Of a stretch of 64,000 nt of DNA, positions 50,256-61,879 are shown one piece after another. A program made the position numbers and the translations under genes. Source of the stretch: Cylicocyclus nassatus (Eukaryota; Nematoda; Chromadorea; Rhabditida; Strongylidae); assembly GCA_958299035.1 (NCBI GenBank), contig CATQJL010000316.1, positions 91,348,443-91,412,442 of the forward strand. The letters run 5' to 3'. Numbering within the stretch: the first letter of the stretch is position 1; every line of letters begins with the position of its first letter. The notes below the pieces were generated by a model. That model saw nothing but the letters and a program-made list of their open reading frames with translations, was not told the DNA's origin and made no database searches.

Positions 50256-50628
50256 TGTAATCTACCCGGTACCAAAAACACGAGATTTCGAGGTGATGCC
50301 TTGGCTCAGAAAACAAAAACACAGCTCCGACCCACGTTTATTGCCAGACAGCACGACAAATAAGGTGACAGAGGAAAAAACACTAATAGAACGCGAAAGC
50401 ACAAAAAAAAGAATAAGTGAGGATAGGGACCACGAGATACTGAAAAAAAGAGGCAGAGAAACGAAACACGCGGGGTGTCGACTGGCTGAGACACGAAGTG
50501 AGTGAGTTTCAACACACACCACTTCTCCCGCGGCTCCGTTCCCGGTGGGACCTCTCACGGCAATGCCGTGTCCATCGAGCCCGCACGGCGCTTGGAAGGG
50601 CGCTCGAAGGCGCTCCCCGACTTCCACA
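50256..50628 (-). repeat. 5' LTR of the gypsy element
   Basis: 373 bases beginning TGTGGAAGTCGG and ending GATTACA in element orientation (TG...CA ends). It is highly similar to the split LTR at 38935-42967, with scattered substitutions and small indels. ACTA follows at 50629, matching the last four bases before 38935. Confidence 0.93.
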
Positions 50629-52146
50629 ACTACAAATTCTCTGTGACTTCTAGACTAGTATTAGGGCCCGGCACAGATTGTCTGAAAGCAGGCTGAACTT
50701 TGTTTTTGGAGCATAAGCAAAGGAGATGTCAAAAATAAGCGCCATTGCGTCGAACACAAGTTTTTCGGACAGTTTATCACACGATTGACATGCTCTCGTC
50801 TATGGCGAAAAGTGCGCGCGATTTGAAAGCAAGGCTAAAATAAGCAAATTGCTTGTTTACAACGCACCCAGGATCATATGACACCAAAATTGAACCGTTT
50901 GCGTAGAAATTATTTGCGAAAGAATGATGTAAAAAGATATGAAAACTTATATGAAGTAATAGCTTTTCCAGATTTAGTCCATCCACCAGGCGATCTGACC
51001 TGAGATCGTCTGAGGCATATGTTTTGTCACTTCACATAAGTTTCGGATCTTTTTAAAGCATGAACGAATTCCCCGGTCTGAACAGAGTTGCAATTTTGTT
51101 TCGCCTTGGCTTAGGATTACTGAGCGCATGGTTTTTTTTCAGTTTCTGGCTTGAAAATCCGTATGAGTGAAGCTGCCGTAGATGTTTGAGCATCATTCTG
51201 TAGAGCTACCTATCTCTATCTAATTATATGTCAAATCCTATTCAGGATACAGGAGAATACCGGATTGTTGCAATCTGTACCTATTTTGATGCAGGAATTC
51301 ATCAATCTAATATTTTTTTAGGTTTCTAGGAGTTTCCAGTATTTTTGTACAAGACTTATGGATCAACCTAATAGGTGGGATCAGGAATATTCGTGTTTCA
51401 TAAAACCAAAAGTCCTTTAAAGTTGTTATATGTACTAAGCATGTGAAGTCTGCGAGCGATATAGAATACATTTGATACATTTGGCAAATCGCCGAATTGG
51501 GTGGCGACTGTAATTGCTGAGGGATCTACGTAACGAGTACAGCCCCCGCAGTGCAATTATGCAACGACGCACAAGCGCCACAGTATGCTCCCTGCCTCAC
51601 TCGATGTTTTCTGTGCTTTTTTTTTCTGTCTCATTCTTTTCTTTACTTCTCCAAAAGTCCCTAAGAAACATCGTCAGTTTTACCCAGGCGGACACAAGGA
51701 GATTCACAGCATTTTCAGAGAAATGTTATGAATCGTTTCGTACTGCAGTCGCTGCAGCAACGACACTCAATCGATCGATATCTTTTGCCCGCCCCGTGTG
51801 ACTGCAGTAGCTGCCGCGACTGCAGTATGAAACTGAAACTGCCTTATGCTTCATATAGTGTCGCGCAAGTGTAGTTCATTTCTCCAGAAATTACATATAT
51901 TTTTCTGTAAGTTTTCTTGTTGCCAGAAACATATTACGTAATGATTAGAAGTCTCATGTAGCACTTCTGATCTTCTAATGTGCTTCGGAAGGAATGAAGA
52001 ACACAGTTTTTTGTTATCACTTTTAGCGTGTATTTTACTATCTGGCTGGTCCTGCTCACACATGCCTAAACACATGATCATACTCACTAAAAAAAGAAAA
52101 ATCGATATGGCAAAGGTGGATATTGTGCGCAGCATGATCCCTGTAC
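50629..52146. other. Putative Pecanex intron, no certain exon
   Basis: A/T-rich sequence between the gypsy element and the candidate N-terminal exons. A palindromic CTGCAGTCGCGGCAGCTACTGCAG-like cluster lies near 51755-51825. A short open stretch after a TTTCAG near 51845 (minus) could be an exon, but cannot be established. Confidence 0.35.
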
Positions 52147-53073
52147 CTTGCAGCTACTGTAACCGCGTGGGTGTGGACTGCACCGCTCGAGGCTGTACCC
52201 CTTAGGCTGCGTTCAAGTTGATCCGGAAGCTCAGAAACAATTTCAGCACGGCGCTCGAAATGAGCGCTGTGCTGGAACTGTTCTTAGACTACCGAGTCAG
52301 TACGAGCGCAGCCTTGCCCAGGTCGTATGCCCGAGGCTTATGCTCCTCCTTTACCGACAGCATATGCGTGTTAATGCAATATGCGCCCAATGGCCACTTA
52401 GCGTCTACAAGTTGTAATTTCACAAGCTATTATGTCCTCGCGCAACCACAGAGACTATATATCGAATCTACTCTCAAATCCACTTTACTTGTCCTGATGT
52501 TAATTTGAGCGCTTCTGAACTCGTATTTTGGTGTATGATTACACCGCGGGTAAGACAACAACTGAATTTTCCAAACACCGCCTCGAAATCAACTCAGTGC
52601 ATTTGGGTAGAAAGATGTGGGCGCTTTAGGAAAACGTGTATAATAGAACTCTTCAAAGTTTGGTTGGAAAGATCATCCTTTCGCAATACGAAAATTATCG
52701 GGGGCATAGAAGGTGAGACGTGGGTATGCCTTCGACACGCTCTGCTGCGCGGACTACTGATGGTGACTGTAACGGAGAAATGCATGGCTTGCTACAGATG
52801 TTTGCGTGAGCGCATCCCGTCCGCAACGTATAGCCGTATAGCCCTTTGCTCCAAAACAAACTAGCATAAATGTCGGTTAAGATAACCATCTTTTCACAAA
52901 CAAACCCTACCTGGCACGCAGGTGGTGCGCTTTCCACTCTTGTTCTTCCCTCTCGGCTCACCAAATTGCTTGCGGCAGACTGATTTGATGCTATGTGGGA
53001 CCCGCCCTCTTCAACTGGTAAGCCATCTGTTTGATCGGGAGTGGCTGGTATTGCAGACGATTCCGTTTGTTGT
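52147..53073 (-). CDS. Candidate N-terminal, low-complexity exons (probably Pecanex-like gene)
   Basis: Exon 53073-52911 (acceptor AATTCTAG, donor GTAGGG) encodes a Ser/Ala/Gln-rich stretch including GSHIASNQSAASNLVSREGR. Exon 52277-52147 (acceptor AGAACAG, donor GTACAG) encodes SELPDQLERSLRGTASSGAV. Both are clean open frames with phase 0 at their shared junction. Pecanex proteins have long disordered N-terminal regions of this sort before the membrane block. They are in the right place and strand, but low-complexity sequence cannot prove membership. A further small exon near 52.75 kb is possible. Confidence 0.5.
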
Positions 53074-53344
53074 CTAGAATTATCGTTGAGATGAGATACT
53101 CAGATCTTCAAGGCGAATGAAACAATTATCAAAGGAGTCTTGTCGATTGAGGGCTCAGTCCTTGATGAGGAAATGAGCAACTTTGCAACTCTTTTGGTTA
53201 GCCCGAGGACGACATCTACAGCATATTTGTAATGTGGAGGAGTGTACCAAAAAAGGGGACACGCGCTTTGTCATTTCCTACGCGATTTGAATATGAGGCT
53301 GGGTTATTAGGGCGCATATAAAGAACTAAGTTCTTGCATAAATT

Positions 53345-53538
53345 AGGTTGTCTCGAATATTTTTCAATTTTCTTTTTCGCGCGCAAATTCATATCTCAAA
53401 TCTATTTGGGATGCGGGGTATCTTTTGGTGGAGGCAAACAATATCAATAAAATGGCGTGTAGAAACTCCCGCTTCCGTACCTCGAGTCAGAAGTCGAAAT
53501 ACAGAAAGTTTCGGATGTCCGAAAAATTGAGAGCAATT
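53345..53538 (+). mobile_element. Mariner-like left end fragment
   Basis: It begins TTAGGTTGTCTCGAA, a mariner-type terminus, and runs up to the next element at 53541. The other end is missing. Confidence 0.5.
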
Positions 53539-53540
53539 TA

Positions 53541-54485
53541 TTAGGTTGTCCGGAAATTAATGCAGGTCTTGAAATCCAACCGCAATAAGTCATACACTTC
53601 TCAATTCTAGATAGGTTGCAAGGTACCATTCGATAGAGCAAAGCAAGCTCTACAAAACGGCAGTCTTGCTTTAGCAACAGCTCTGATCCACCACGAGTTT
53701 CGAGCCAAAAACTAGAAAGATTCAACTGTCTGAAAAATTAAGAAAAATCGTAACCCAGTTCATAAAAATCCTACAAAAATTCTAACTTGCTCACGTAAAC
53801 ACAATCAACACAGAGCATCTATATATGCCATTGCCATATTTTTTTCTCTGTTAAAAATCAGGAAAACGGAAATTTTCGTAAATTTGCCAAAGTGGTGCTG
53901 TGCCGTCCCCACATAAGTAGCTGTATACTTCAAACCTGTAGAAGTATAAACATAAATTTCCAGCTCTCTACAAGCTTTAGTTCTCGAGAAATTTGAATTT
54001 TAGCTTGGACCACATGACTAGGGAAAACTGTATCCGATATATCTCGAGGACTAGAGCTTGTAGAGATTTACGTTTATACTTCTACAGGTTTGGGGTATAC
54101 AACTACCTATGTGGGAACACCACAGCACTACTTTGGCAAATGTGTGAAAATTTCCGTTTTCTTGATTTCTAACAGAGAAAGAAATATGGCAGTAGCGTAT
54201 ATAGAAGCTCTATGTTGATTGTGTTTACGTGAGCGAGTTAGAATTTTTGTAGGACTTTTATGAACTGAGTTACGATTTTTCTTAATTTTTCAGACAGTTG
54301 AATCTTTTTAGTTCTTGGCTCGAAACTCGTGGTGGTTCAGAGCTGTTGCTAAAGCAAGATTGCCGTTTTGTAGAGCTTACTTTGCTCTATCGAATGGTAC
54401 TTTGCAACCTACTTAGAAATGAGAAGTGTATGACTTACTACGGTTGGAATTATTCAAAACCTGCATTAATTTCCGGACAACCTAA
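53541..54485. mobile_element. Mariner-type fold-back element A
   Basis: Both ends are TTAGGTTGTCCGGAAATTAA in inverted orientation, with TA on each side (53539-53540 and 54486-54487). The arms are inverted copies over most of the 945-bp length (for example AACTCGTGGTGGTTCAGAGC near 54325 and its complement near 53690). No complete transposase frame is present. Confidence 0.85.
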
Positions 54486-54487
54486 TA

Positions 54488-55317
54488 TTAGGTGATCTCG
54501 AAAGTTCATTCGCATAATTTTCAAAAAATCGTAAATCTCTGTTATCTGCTTGGAATTGCCTGGGTTAAATTTTTCTGGAATGAAGAGATCTTGAGCTTCT
54601 AACTATGGCTTAAATTCATTCTACCAAGCACAAGTCGCAGAGTTAAAAATGCAAAAAGGAAACCACTCAAATTTTGGTAATTTCAAAAAAGTCACCAATA
54701 ATCTTAAAGTGTTACACAAAATACGGAAAGGAACACAAACATATGTTTTATGATCTCGTCTTTTTAGCTAGGCACACTTTTTCCTTAACGAATGTTTAAT
54801 GAAAAGTAATGATTTTTAGGAACTTGCTATTCGTTTTCACGAAATTCAAAAGCTCTCGATTAGCACGAAACTCACCTAGCCAGAAAGAGAAGGTCATGAT
54901 ACCAATGTTTATGACTGTTCGATCTCTGCTGCGACGTTTTTAGGTACTTTGAGCGTGCTTAAAAATTGCAAAATCGAAGTAATGCTCTTCAAATGCTTCT
55001 AAGTCGTGAACTATCTCATAAAAATCTATGGGAAGGGCGCCACTATAATGTGCAAAATTTTCTCTTTCAAATAAAGATAGTTTCAGATTTCTTCGTGACT
55101 CTGCTTGAAAAATGCCAATCTTAAGTAATTTCCTTCAAATGCTTCTAACTCTCCTGCTTCTAACTCTAAATTTCCTCATATCAACTCACGGCAGAGGCAC
55201 TGCTGTAAAGAGCATAGTTTTTTCTTTCAAACAGATATAAATTTGGGAAAATCTATCGAGAAGGGTGGAACTTATGATTTTTGAAAAACTGGCGAACGAA
55301 CTTTTGAAATGACCTAA
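54488..55317. mobile_element. Mariner-type element B
   Basis: The ends TTAGGTGATCTCGAAAGTTC and (reverse) TTAGGTCATTTCAAAAGTTC are imperfect inverted repeats. TA duplications flank it at 54486-54487 and 55318-55319. It begins exactly where element A's TA ends. It is non-coding. Confidence 0.75.
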
Positions 55318-55629
55318 TATATTAGGACGGTCCCACAGCTCGTGTCGTTTTTCAGACTCATTCTCAAACCACTTATTGTTAGAACAAAGATAAACACAAG
55401 CTGTAAGCACTATCCGATGCAGAGTTTCCTCCTCTTTCTAACGGTTATGTTTTTGTACGGATTCCATTGATGGCCGTTCAATAATCGGCAAAAATCTTCA
55501 ATTTCCCAACACCCATCTTGAGTCTAGCTTATTTTTTTTGAATTTTTGTTTCAACTTTTGGACTACCTTTGGAAGCGGTTGGATAGAGTAAACAAAATGC
55601 AATACAATGAACTATTTTAGCTTCTTCAT

Positions 55630-55957
55630 CTAACATTTCAGTACTTCTTCGTAATTTTTCAAAAGGCCTTGCGGAGTCGTGAAATACACATTCGCTTCAA
55701 ACCCTGACAGATCTTCGGATTTAGAAACTTCCAAAAACAGCTCAAGACTTAACGCTGATTTTAGCAAGCAATTGGCGTTTAGCGTTTCGAAATATTGGAT
55801 TCCGAGTTTTCTGAATACAATCTGGGACATCTGGAAACACGCTTTAAAGTGGTTTTATCCTCAGTTACACAAGTCAGGAAAAAAAGTCTATCAAAAAAAC
55901 GAGAATAAGCTGCATCGAATGACACCCTGGCTGCTTGCCGTTTCTTGTTCTGTGAGC
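55630..55957 (-). CDS. Unidentified terminal exons (coding-like)
   Basis: Exon 55957-55869 (acceptor TGCTCACAG) encodes KKRQAARVSFDAAYSRFFDR. After a 38-base GT-AG intron, exon 55830-55630 encodes IVFRKLGIQYFETLNANCLL, LSLELFLEVSKSEDLSGFEA, YFTTPQGLLKNYEEVLK and stops with TAG. Phase is 0. Composition is that of a real globular protein, but I do not recognise it. It lies within putative mariner element C, so it may be a captured gene fragment. Confidence 0.45.
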
Positions 55958-56003
55958 ATTGAATGCCCAAATATGGAAATTGAGAACACCGGTAAAATAC
56001 TCT

Positions 56004-56170
56004 CAAAAATTTTGGGTGGAGGACTATATGTCGCCGAAAAAGGGCGGTCCTTGCGGTCATTTGCGACAAATACGCACCCTTACACATGCGCGGACATGCG
56101 TTCCTGCAGGGATCCGCGCAGGACCCTTCCAAATTCGGCGACATATAGTCCTCCACCCAAATAATTTTGA
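56004..56170. mobile_element. Small palindromic MITE family E, copy 1
   Basis: The ends TTGGGTGGAGGACTATATGT and its complement enclose GGGCGGTCCTTGCGGTCATT. The whole is about 165 bp. Copy 2 is at 58551-58703. The ORFs of 161 and 125 codons crossing this point are chance extensions. Confidence 0.8.
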
Positions 56171-57010
56171 GAAGCTAGCTAGAGAAGCCGAAAATTGTAT
56201 TGCATTGCTGCTTATTCTATTTAATTGTTATCAAAGCTAGTCCAGAAGTTGAAAATGGAAATTTTATAAAATAGTCAAACTGATTATGGGTGAAAATCAT
56301 GGATTGGAGATCCCTGCCGATTATTGAGCGGACATTGAGAGAATTCCAACAAAAACATAATTACTAGAAAGAGGAAGAATTTATGCATCGGAATGTGCCT
56401 ACAGCGTTTGTCTATCTTTATTCTAGGTGGTTTGCGCATGGGACTGAAAAACGGCACTATCTTTCGGACCGACCTAATATCTTCGCTCAAAGATAACTTA
56501 ACGGATCTCACACTTGCCTACGCACGTACACTCCATATTAGGCATTCATACGTTCGGTATACCTTACTGGACTAAAAACCAAGAGAACTAAAATTTTATT
56601 TTCCGTTCTCCAGAAAAGCGAAGTTGTGTTATTTCCACATAAATAAGTGTTTACCACAAGCCTTTAGCAAGCTGTTTTCGAGAAGCACTGGTTTTTAAAA
56701 ATATATTTCAAGAATATTTTTGCCTTTTTGCAAGAGTTTCTTACGTCAAAGTAAGGTTTTCTTGGGAAATATAGCTTTTAGAACGCTGGAAATTTGCTTT
56801 TGAAGGCTTCTGAAGGCTCGCAGTAGAACGTGGAAAAAGCACAGCGTCGCTTTTAAAAGCTAAAAGTCTCTAGTTTCTCGGTTACTAGCACAAAACTCAA
56901 CGCTGGGAAACCCGAGAAAGAGTGGGTCGTTTATCGCGGCCAACTGAAGCGTATCTCGGAGCTTCCAAGTAGGAGTTCGGTAAACTACTGACCATGCATG
57001 GAAATCCTCA

Positions 57011-58113
57011 GGGTCAAGCAAGGGACGTGGCACACGATCGCTGGTTGACCCCCCCCCCCCCCTGATTGCTGTCTTAATAAGACCCCCCCCCCTGAATTAT
57101 GTACCCAAGACTTAGGCCCTGTAATCATAATGGGCAACATATCCATAAGGAGCATGTCAATTAACTCCTGTAGACAAAGTTTGAGCGAATTCTGAAGATT
57201 CAAGATACTGGGCTACCTAAGTGAAATGGTCATTTTCCAACATGATTAACTCTGTCAAAGGCGAATTAGCTATCCGTTTTTGCACTTAGGACAAAGCACT
57301 GCTCCATCTTTGTCCATTAGAAATCCCGCTTCAAAATACCTCCAAACTGTGGAATTAGAAGCCAACCAAAATTTCATTTTCCCATTTTCTGCTTTTGATG
57401 GCTGTGCTTTCACCAAATATACTCAGAGCTAAGAAGACGAATCAGGTTTAAAACATTTTTATGGAATCTACGAGGTTTAGGCTACCGATACAAATAAATA
57501 TTGTTCGCTAAAAATGTTTTTGGTATAGTTAATGGGGTGTGGCACCACCCCTAAAAAGTTGTGGCAGCCACAGCTTTCAAGGGAGTGTGCCCACCCAATT
57601 AACTATGTCATAAAAACATTTTTAGGAAACCGTATTTATATGGATCGATAGCCTAGATCTCCTAGTTTTCACAGGAGTGATTTGAGCCTGATTCGTTTTT
57701 TTTTTGCTCTGAGTATATTTGGTGAAAGCACAGCCATCAAAAGCAGAAAATGGGAAAAATGAGATTTTGGTTGGCTTCTAATTCCACAGTTTGGAGGTCT
57801 TTTGAAGCGGAATTCTGAGATGGACAATGAAGGAGTAGTGCTTTGTCTTGAGTGCAAAAACGGATAGCTAATTCACCTTTGAAACAAATTTAACCATGTT
57901 GGAATTTGACCATTTCACTTAGGTAGCCTAGTATTTTGAACCTTCAGAAATCGCTCACACTTTGTCTACAGGGGTTATTTAACATGCTAATTATGGATAG
58001 GATACGAATATCATGTTATCACTATTATCAGATTATCCAACTACGACCCTCTCCCCATTTGACTCCTCAATACGACCCCCCAAGTGTGGCGTGCAACACC
58101 CCACGCTTGACCC
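57011..58113. mobile_element. Fold-back element with TCAAGC ends
   Basis: The outer ends GGGTCAAGCAAGGGACGTGG and its relative ...CCCCACGCTTGACCC are inverted. Arms 57011-57480 and about 57610-58113 are reverse complements (for example CTTAGGTAGCC near 57915, and TTTGGTTGGCTTCTAATTCC near 57765, with their complements in the left arm). C homopolymers lie near the left end. Related ends occur at 62455-62515. Confidence 0.75.
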
Positions 58114-58550
58114 TGTTTATAGTAAAGAGCATACATTCGATAGTCAAGAGACAGGGGCTAGAAAGTGATAGTTGTTTGAGTTCCTGCCCCCTTTGAAAAG
58201 TGAAGGTTGTTTCAGAAAATTAGATGGAAATTTAGAGATACATGAATCGGGAAACTTGAAAAATTCACGTAAAGCAGAGGTTAGCACATCACCAAATTTT
58301 AAATCTCATCTTGGAAGTTTCCTACGCACAGTTTCCTCTGATTGCCGGTTAAATTAGGTGGCAACAAGAACAAAGTTCTTTTACATTCAAAAAAAGAAAC
58401 GCTGTTTAGCTGCAGCTGTAGTTGTAAGACCGAAAGAAGGAAAACTTGTCAACAACTGAACTGAACATGTTAAACACGTCTGGAAAGATATGTTGCACAT
58501 TGACGCCAATCTGATTTTTGATGCGTCCTTTAAATTTTCAACCCCGCATA

Positions 58551-58703
58551 GTGGGTGGGGGACATTAGGTCGCCGAAAAAGGGCGGTCCCCGCGGTCATT
58601 TGCGACAAATACGCACCCTTATACATGCGCGGACATGCGTTCCTGCAGGGAATCCGCGCGGGACTCTTCCAAATTCGGCGACCTAATGTCCTCCACCCCC
58701 GCA
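58551..58703. mobile_element. Small palindromic MITE family E, copy 2
   Basis: The ends GGGGGACATTAGGTCGCCGA and complement match 56004-56170 in sequence and layout (GACATGCGTTCCTGCAGGGA is shared almost exactly). The two copies are closely similar, so they are comparatively young. Confidence 0.82.
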
Positions 58704-58709
58704 TAGTCG

Positions 58710-60278
58710 TTTCGTATCCTGCGACGTTGTCTGGATTCTTCTGCTCATCATTCTGAGCAAGTATCGTCCAAGCTGAAGAAAATTCGTTGCAAAAGCACTA
58801 AAAGAGGACAAAGTAAAGAAAAGCGCACTTTTTAGTAATTTTCCCAAAAAAACTGACATAAGCAAAGAAGTAAGCTCGGCGACGTTGTCTACATCATAGA
58901 CAGAAACAAGACCTATCGAATACACAAAAAACCGATTGAAAAGAGTTAAATTGAAGAAAAAACAAGAGATTTTCGAAAACGCCGTTTTTCCCAGATTTCT
59001 CGTTTTAATCATAATAAGGAGTCTTGCGACGTTGTCAGCGTAAAAATAGAGATCAGGAGCTTTAATATGATATATAGATTGTCGAAATTGGGCTCCGAAC
59101 AACGAAGAAAGGGGTACCAGAGCCAAATGCCCCGCGCCCCGCATTTGAGGTAGCGAGGTAGCGCGCAACGTGCGGAGACGCAGACGAGCAGCGGAGACAG
59201 ACCAGAGCCGGCGGGGCATTTGGCTCTGGTCATTGATCTCTGCAGGGTCATAATGAAACCCTACAACATTATATATTGTTGTAATCCTCATGATACGGCC
59301 AGGAGCACTGACAACGTCGCGGGTCTTTAAAATCACTACATAACGAGATAGACCAGCATTTGTGTGGCGACTCTCTGCGCAAGATTTGAGCGCAGTTTCT
59401 CGTTTTCATTAAACTCCAGGGCTTTCATGGACTTCTAACGCGCGGTCGCAGTTTAGAGGAAGGTTAAAGGAGAAATTTTGTCCTAGTTTTTGGTTGAATT
59501 TTCGAATAAAAACCTTGTTTTCAGCAAAAAAGACCAACAAAACGCAATGCATCGGTTTTTTGAGCTTCTTTTGGATATCTCTGCAATATTTGCCTCATTT
59601 ATATTCATTCTTATATGGTTATGTCATTGATAATGTCATAATATCCGGGGCTTCGCCCCAGATGACTTCTGTTCTTCTCTCCAGGTGAAGGCCGTGTTTT
59701 ATCATGACGCTCAAAGTGAACGTTACCAGAGTACATGGCTCTATGTATCGAAGGTATGGTAAAGGATAACAGCGACACGCGGATGTAGACAGCGGAAATA
59801 GAGATCTTCAGAACTCCAGGATATGAAGCTTTCATTTAAGCTGCAATCCTCTCACCAACGGGGATATTAATGCATGCCACCCCTTGAGTCTTTTGTTGAT
59901 GTCAGCGAGGTTTTCGGTTCCCAGGCTTTGACGAAGGCAATAGTGTCGAAACGTTTGTCCATAAGAATGTATTTTCAACTGTAAAATTACGCTCAATCAA
60001 GTTAACTACAAGTATAATCTTTTGTTAAAGACTCGAATAACTTCAGAAAAGCCTTAGTGTATGATCAACGGTGAAAGTACGCAAGCTTTTTGGTGCATAG
60101 GTTAGTGATTAAACAGACCCAACAAGACTAGTCTGCTAGCTGGGTCGAGCAAGAGGTGTGCCACACACCGCCAGTACTACTCCCTCCCCCTAAAGTGTCC
60201 TCAGTACAAGAACAAATACAGTAAACTTTCCAAGCATGACCCCACCAGGCAGAATCATTGTGATTTTTGCAATGAGCA
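58710..60278. other. Gene-poor stretch with one small MITE
   Basis: A palindromic element at 59117-59229 has ends CCAGAGCCAAATGCCCCG. A GGGGCTTCGCCCC hairpin occurs at 59648-59660. The 217-codon minus-strand frame 59336-58683 crosses two MITEs and has no domain, so I do not call it a gene. Otherwise nothing was recognised. Confidence 0.4.
59117..59229. mobile_element. Short palindromic MITE (CCAGAGCCAAATGCCCCG ends)
   Basis: 18-bp perfect terminal inverted repeats enclose a G+C-rich centre of about 77 bases. No clear target duplication is visible. Confidence 0.65.
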
Positions 60279-61860
60279 TCTTATATATAGAGCTGAATGT
60301 CTGTTTGTATGTCTGTATGTATGTCTGTATGTACGTATGTTCCGAATAGAAATTTTTATTTCTGAACCGATCCGGGCCAAACTTGGCACACATACACTTC
60401 GTGGCGGGGCGGGTGTCGCAGGCTACTTTTTGCTATCGATCGATATCCATTTTATCGATTTTTATCGATTTTTTGCAGAGTTCACCTATGGGGCTGGGAG
60501 TTGGCACAGGGAGGTAAGTGAGCATGGGGATTCCGAATACAGTATTAGTTTTCAGAATTATCGATTATTTTTATCAATTTTATCTTTCGCAAAGTTTGAG
60601 CCACGGGGCCGGGAGTTGGCACGGAGGGGAGGGGGGGGGAGGGTAACGAGCATGCTGAGTACAAGTACAATATTAGTTTGGCGGCTATCCGGGTCTCAAA
60701 ATTTTTTTTGTCGTTAGGCTTGCTCAAATTTCGTGTATAAGGGTTATCTTACATGCTGATTACAGATATCACACTTTCTCCGCAGAACGTCTCCCCTTAT
60801 GGTTACGGTAGGTGTGCAGTAGGAAGTCAAAATCATGAGCTCGACTAGAGTTCGGTCCAGAGAATTTATTCGACATGCTGATTACGAATTTCATGCTCTC
60901 TCTGCACGTTGGGATCTTTTCATAGAGTTATGGTGATTATATGGTGTGGGGTCGAAAACATAGATTTGCTTTAAACTTCGTCTAGGGTAGTCATTTAGCG
61001 CGCTGAACATGATGATGCTGATTTCGCAGGATAGTGCATTTTCTTGGATTACGGTGGGCGTAGATGGGTCGAAGTTTCAGATTTGCTCAAAACCTTACCT
61101 GCAACGGTTCACAAGTAACTGCTTATGAAAATGATGCTTGCAGCTGTCATAACGCATTATTGTGAAGTTATGGTGAGTTGCAGGGTTTGAATGGACATTT
61201 TTTCGCTTTCGGGCCAATCTAGATCCCGGATATTCACAAAATGGGGAAACGGTCGTTTTGCATGGCGATCTCCAGCGCCACTCTGATAACCTGTCCCAAC
61301 GCGTAACGCACGAAATCTCCCTCTCCATGTTTACTTAGGCAAAAGTCGCCGAAGGGTGTATCGCGCGCGGCAGTGGTCCTATAAGGAAGGCATTACGGTT
61401 GTGGGAAACTTTTATACCACACGAATTGCCATTATCGTGGGGATTAAGCGCGATATTTTTGAAAGAGCACTCTTGGTAATTCCCTGCCAAGGTTTCAGGC
61501 AGGTTCATGATTTTTACCCGTGCCACGCGAGATGACTACGATATTCGTCATCAGCGGCTCGAATAACCCCCATGTACCGAGTTTGAGCAGACCCACCACA
61601 AGAACATTTTAGGGCCCGGATAGCCGAATAACGCCATCAGTTTTTAGAATTATCCTTACTTTTATAGATGTTATTGTTTTTTTTTGCAAAGTTTGAGCTA
61701 CGGGGCTGGGGAGGGGGGTGTGTGGAAGGTAGGTGAGCACCTAACACAGTGTGGATAGGGAGTTGCATGTAGATGTGTGCACAGGTAAAGGTGTACAGAG
61801 ATAAAAATGGAACCTTTATCGTTTTCGACAGGGCCGGGCGGAGCCGGGTATGCCAGCTAG
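60279..61860 (+). mobile_element. Non-autonomous Helitron, family A, copy 4 (long)
   Basis: It starts TCTTATATATAGAGCTGAAT and ends CGGGCGGAGCCGGGTATGCC AGCTAG, followed by T. The 5' and 3' parts match the other copies, but the middle (about 60720-61620) is unique sequence not seen in them, which could be captured DNA. No ORF in it was recognised. Confidence 0.8.
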
Positions 61861-61879
61861 TGTCAAATAATTCCTATGC

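Larger units (their letters stand above)
38935..50628 (-). mobile_element. Ty3/gypsy LTR retrotransposon (11.7 kb with nested insertion)
   Basis: Minus-strand element with two matching LTRs (TGTGGAAG...GATTACA in its own sense) and a 4-bp target duplication ACTA on both flanks. Internal order is PBS, gag, protease, RT, RNase H, integrase, an extra ORF, then PPT, the Ty3/gypsy arrangement. Removing the 3.65-kb insertion in the 3' LTR leaves about 8.0 kb. Nonsense codons and frameshifts in gag, between RT and RNase H, and around integrase show this copy is not functional. It lies in the intron between the Pecanex N-terminal region and exon 38678. Confidence 0.95.
55322..56477. mobile_element. 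Mariner-type element C with embedded MITE
   Basis: The start TTAGGACGGTCC and (reverse) TTAGGTCGGTCC are inverted ends, bounded by TA. Inside are a palindromic MITE (56004-56170) and the coding-like minus-strand exons at 55630-55957. Alignment of the ends is only about 12 bases, so the boundaries are tentative. Confidence 0.5.

Noticed and set aside
55186..55410. Mariner transposase fragment (minus strand, ...LHRIV... resembling a transposase motif)
   Set aside because: Only a few residues match, and no catalytic aspartates or helix-turn-helix could be found around it.
55679..56164. 161-codon plus-strand ORF
   Set aside because: It is antisense to the better-supported spliced minus-strand exons and runs into a MITE.
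56393..56578. Plus-strand exon after a TTCTAG acceptor (GLRMGLKNGTIFRTDLISSL...)
   Set aside because: Looks coding-like but is isolated, crosses the end of element C and has no recognised family.
58683..59336. 217-codon minus-strand ORF
   Set aside because: It crosses two MITEs (58551-58703 and 59117-59229) and has no recognisable motif or splice context.
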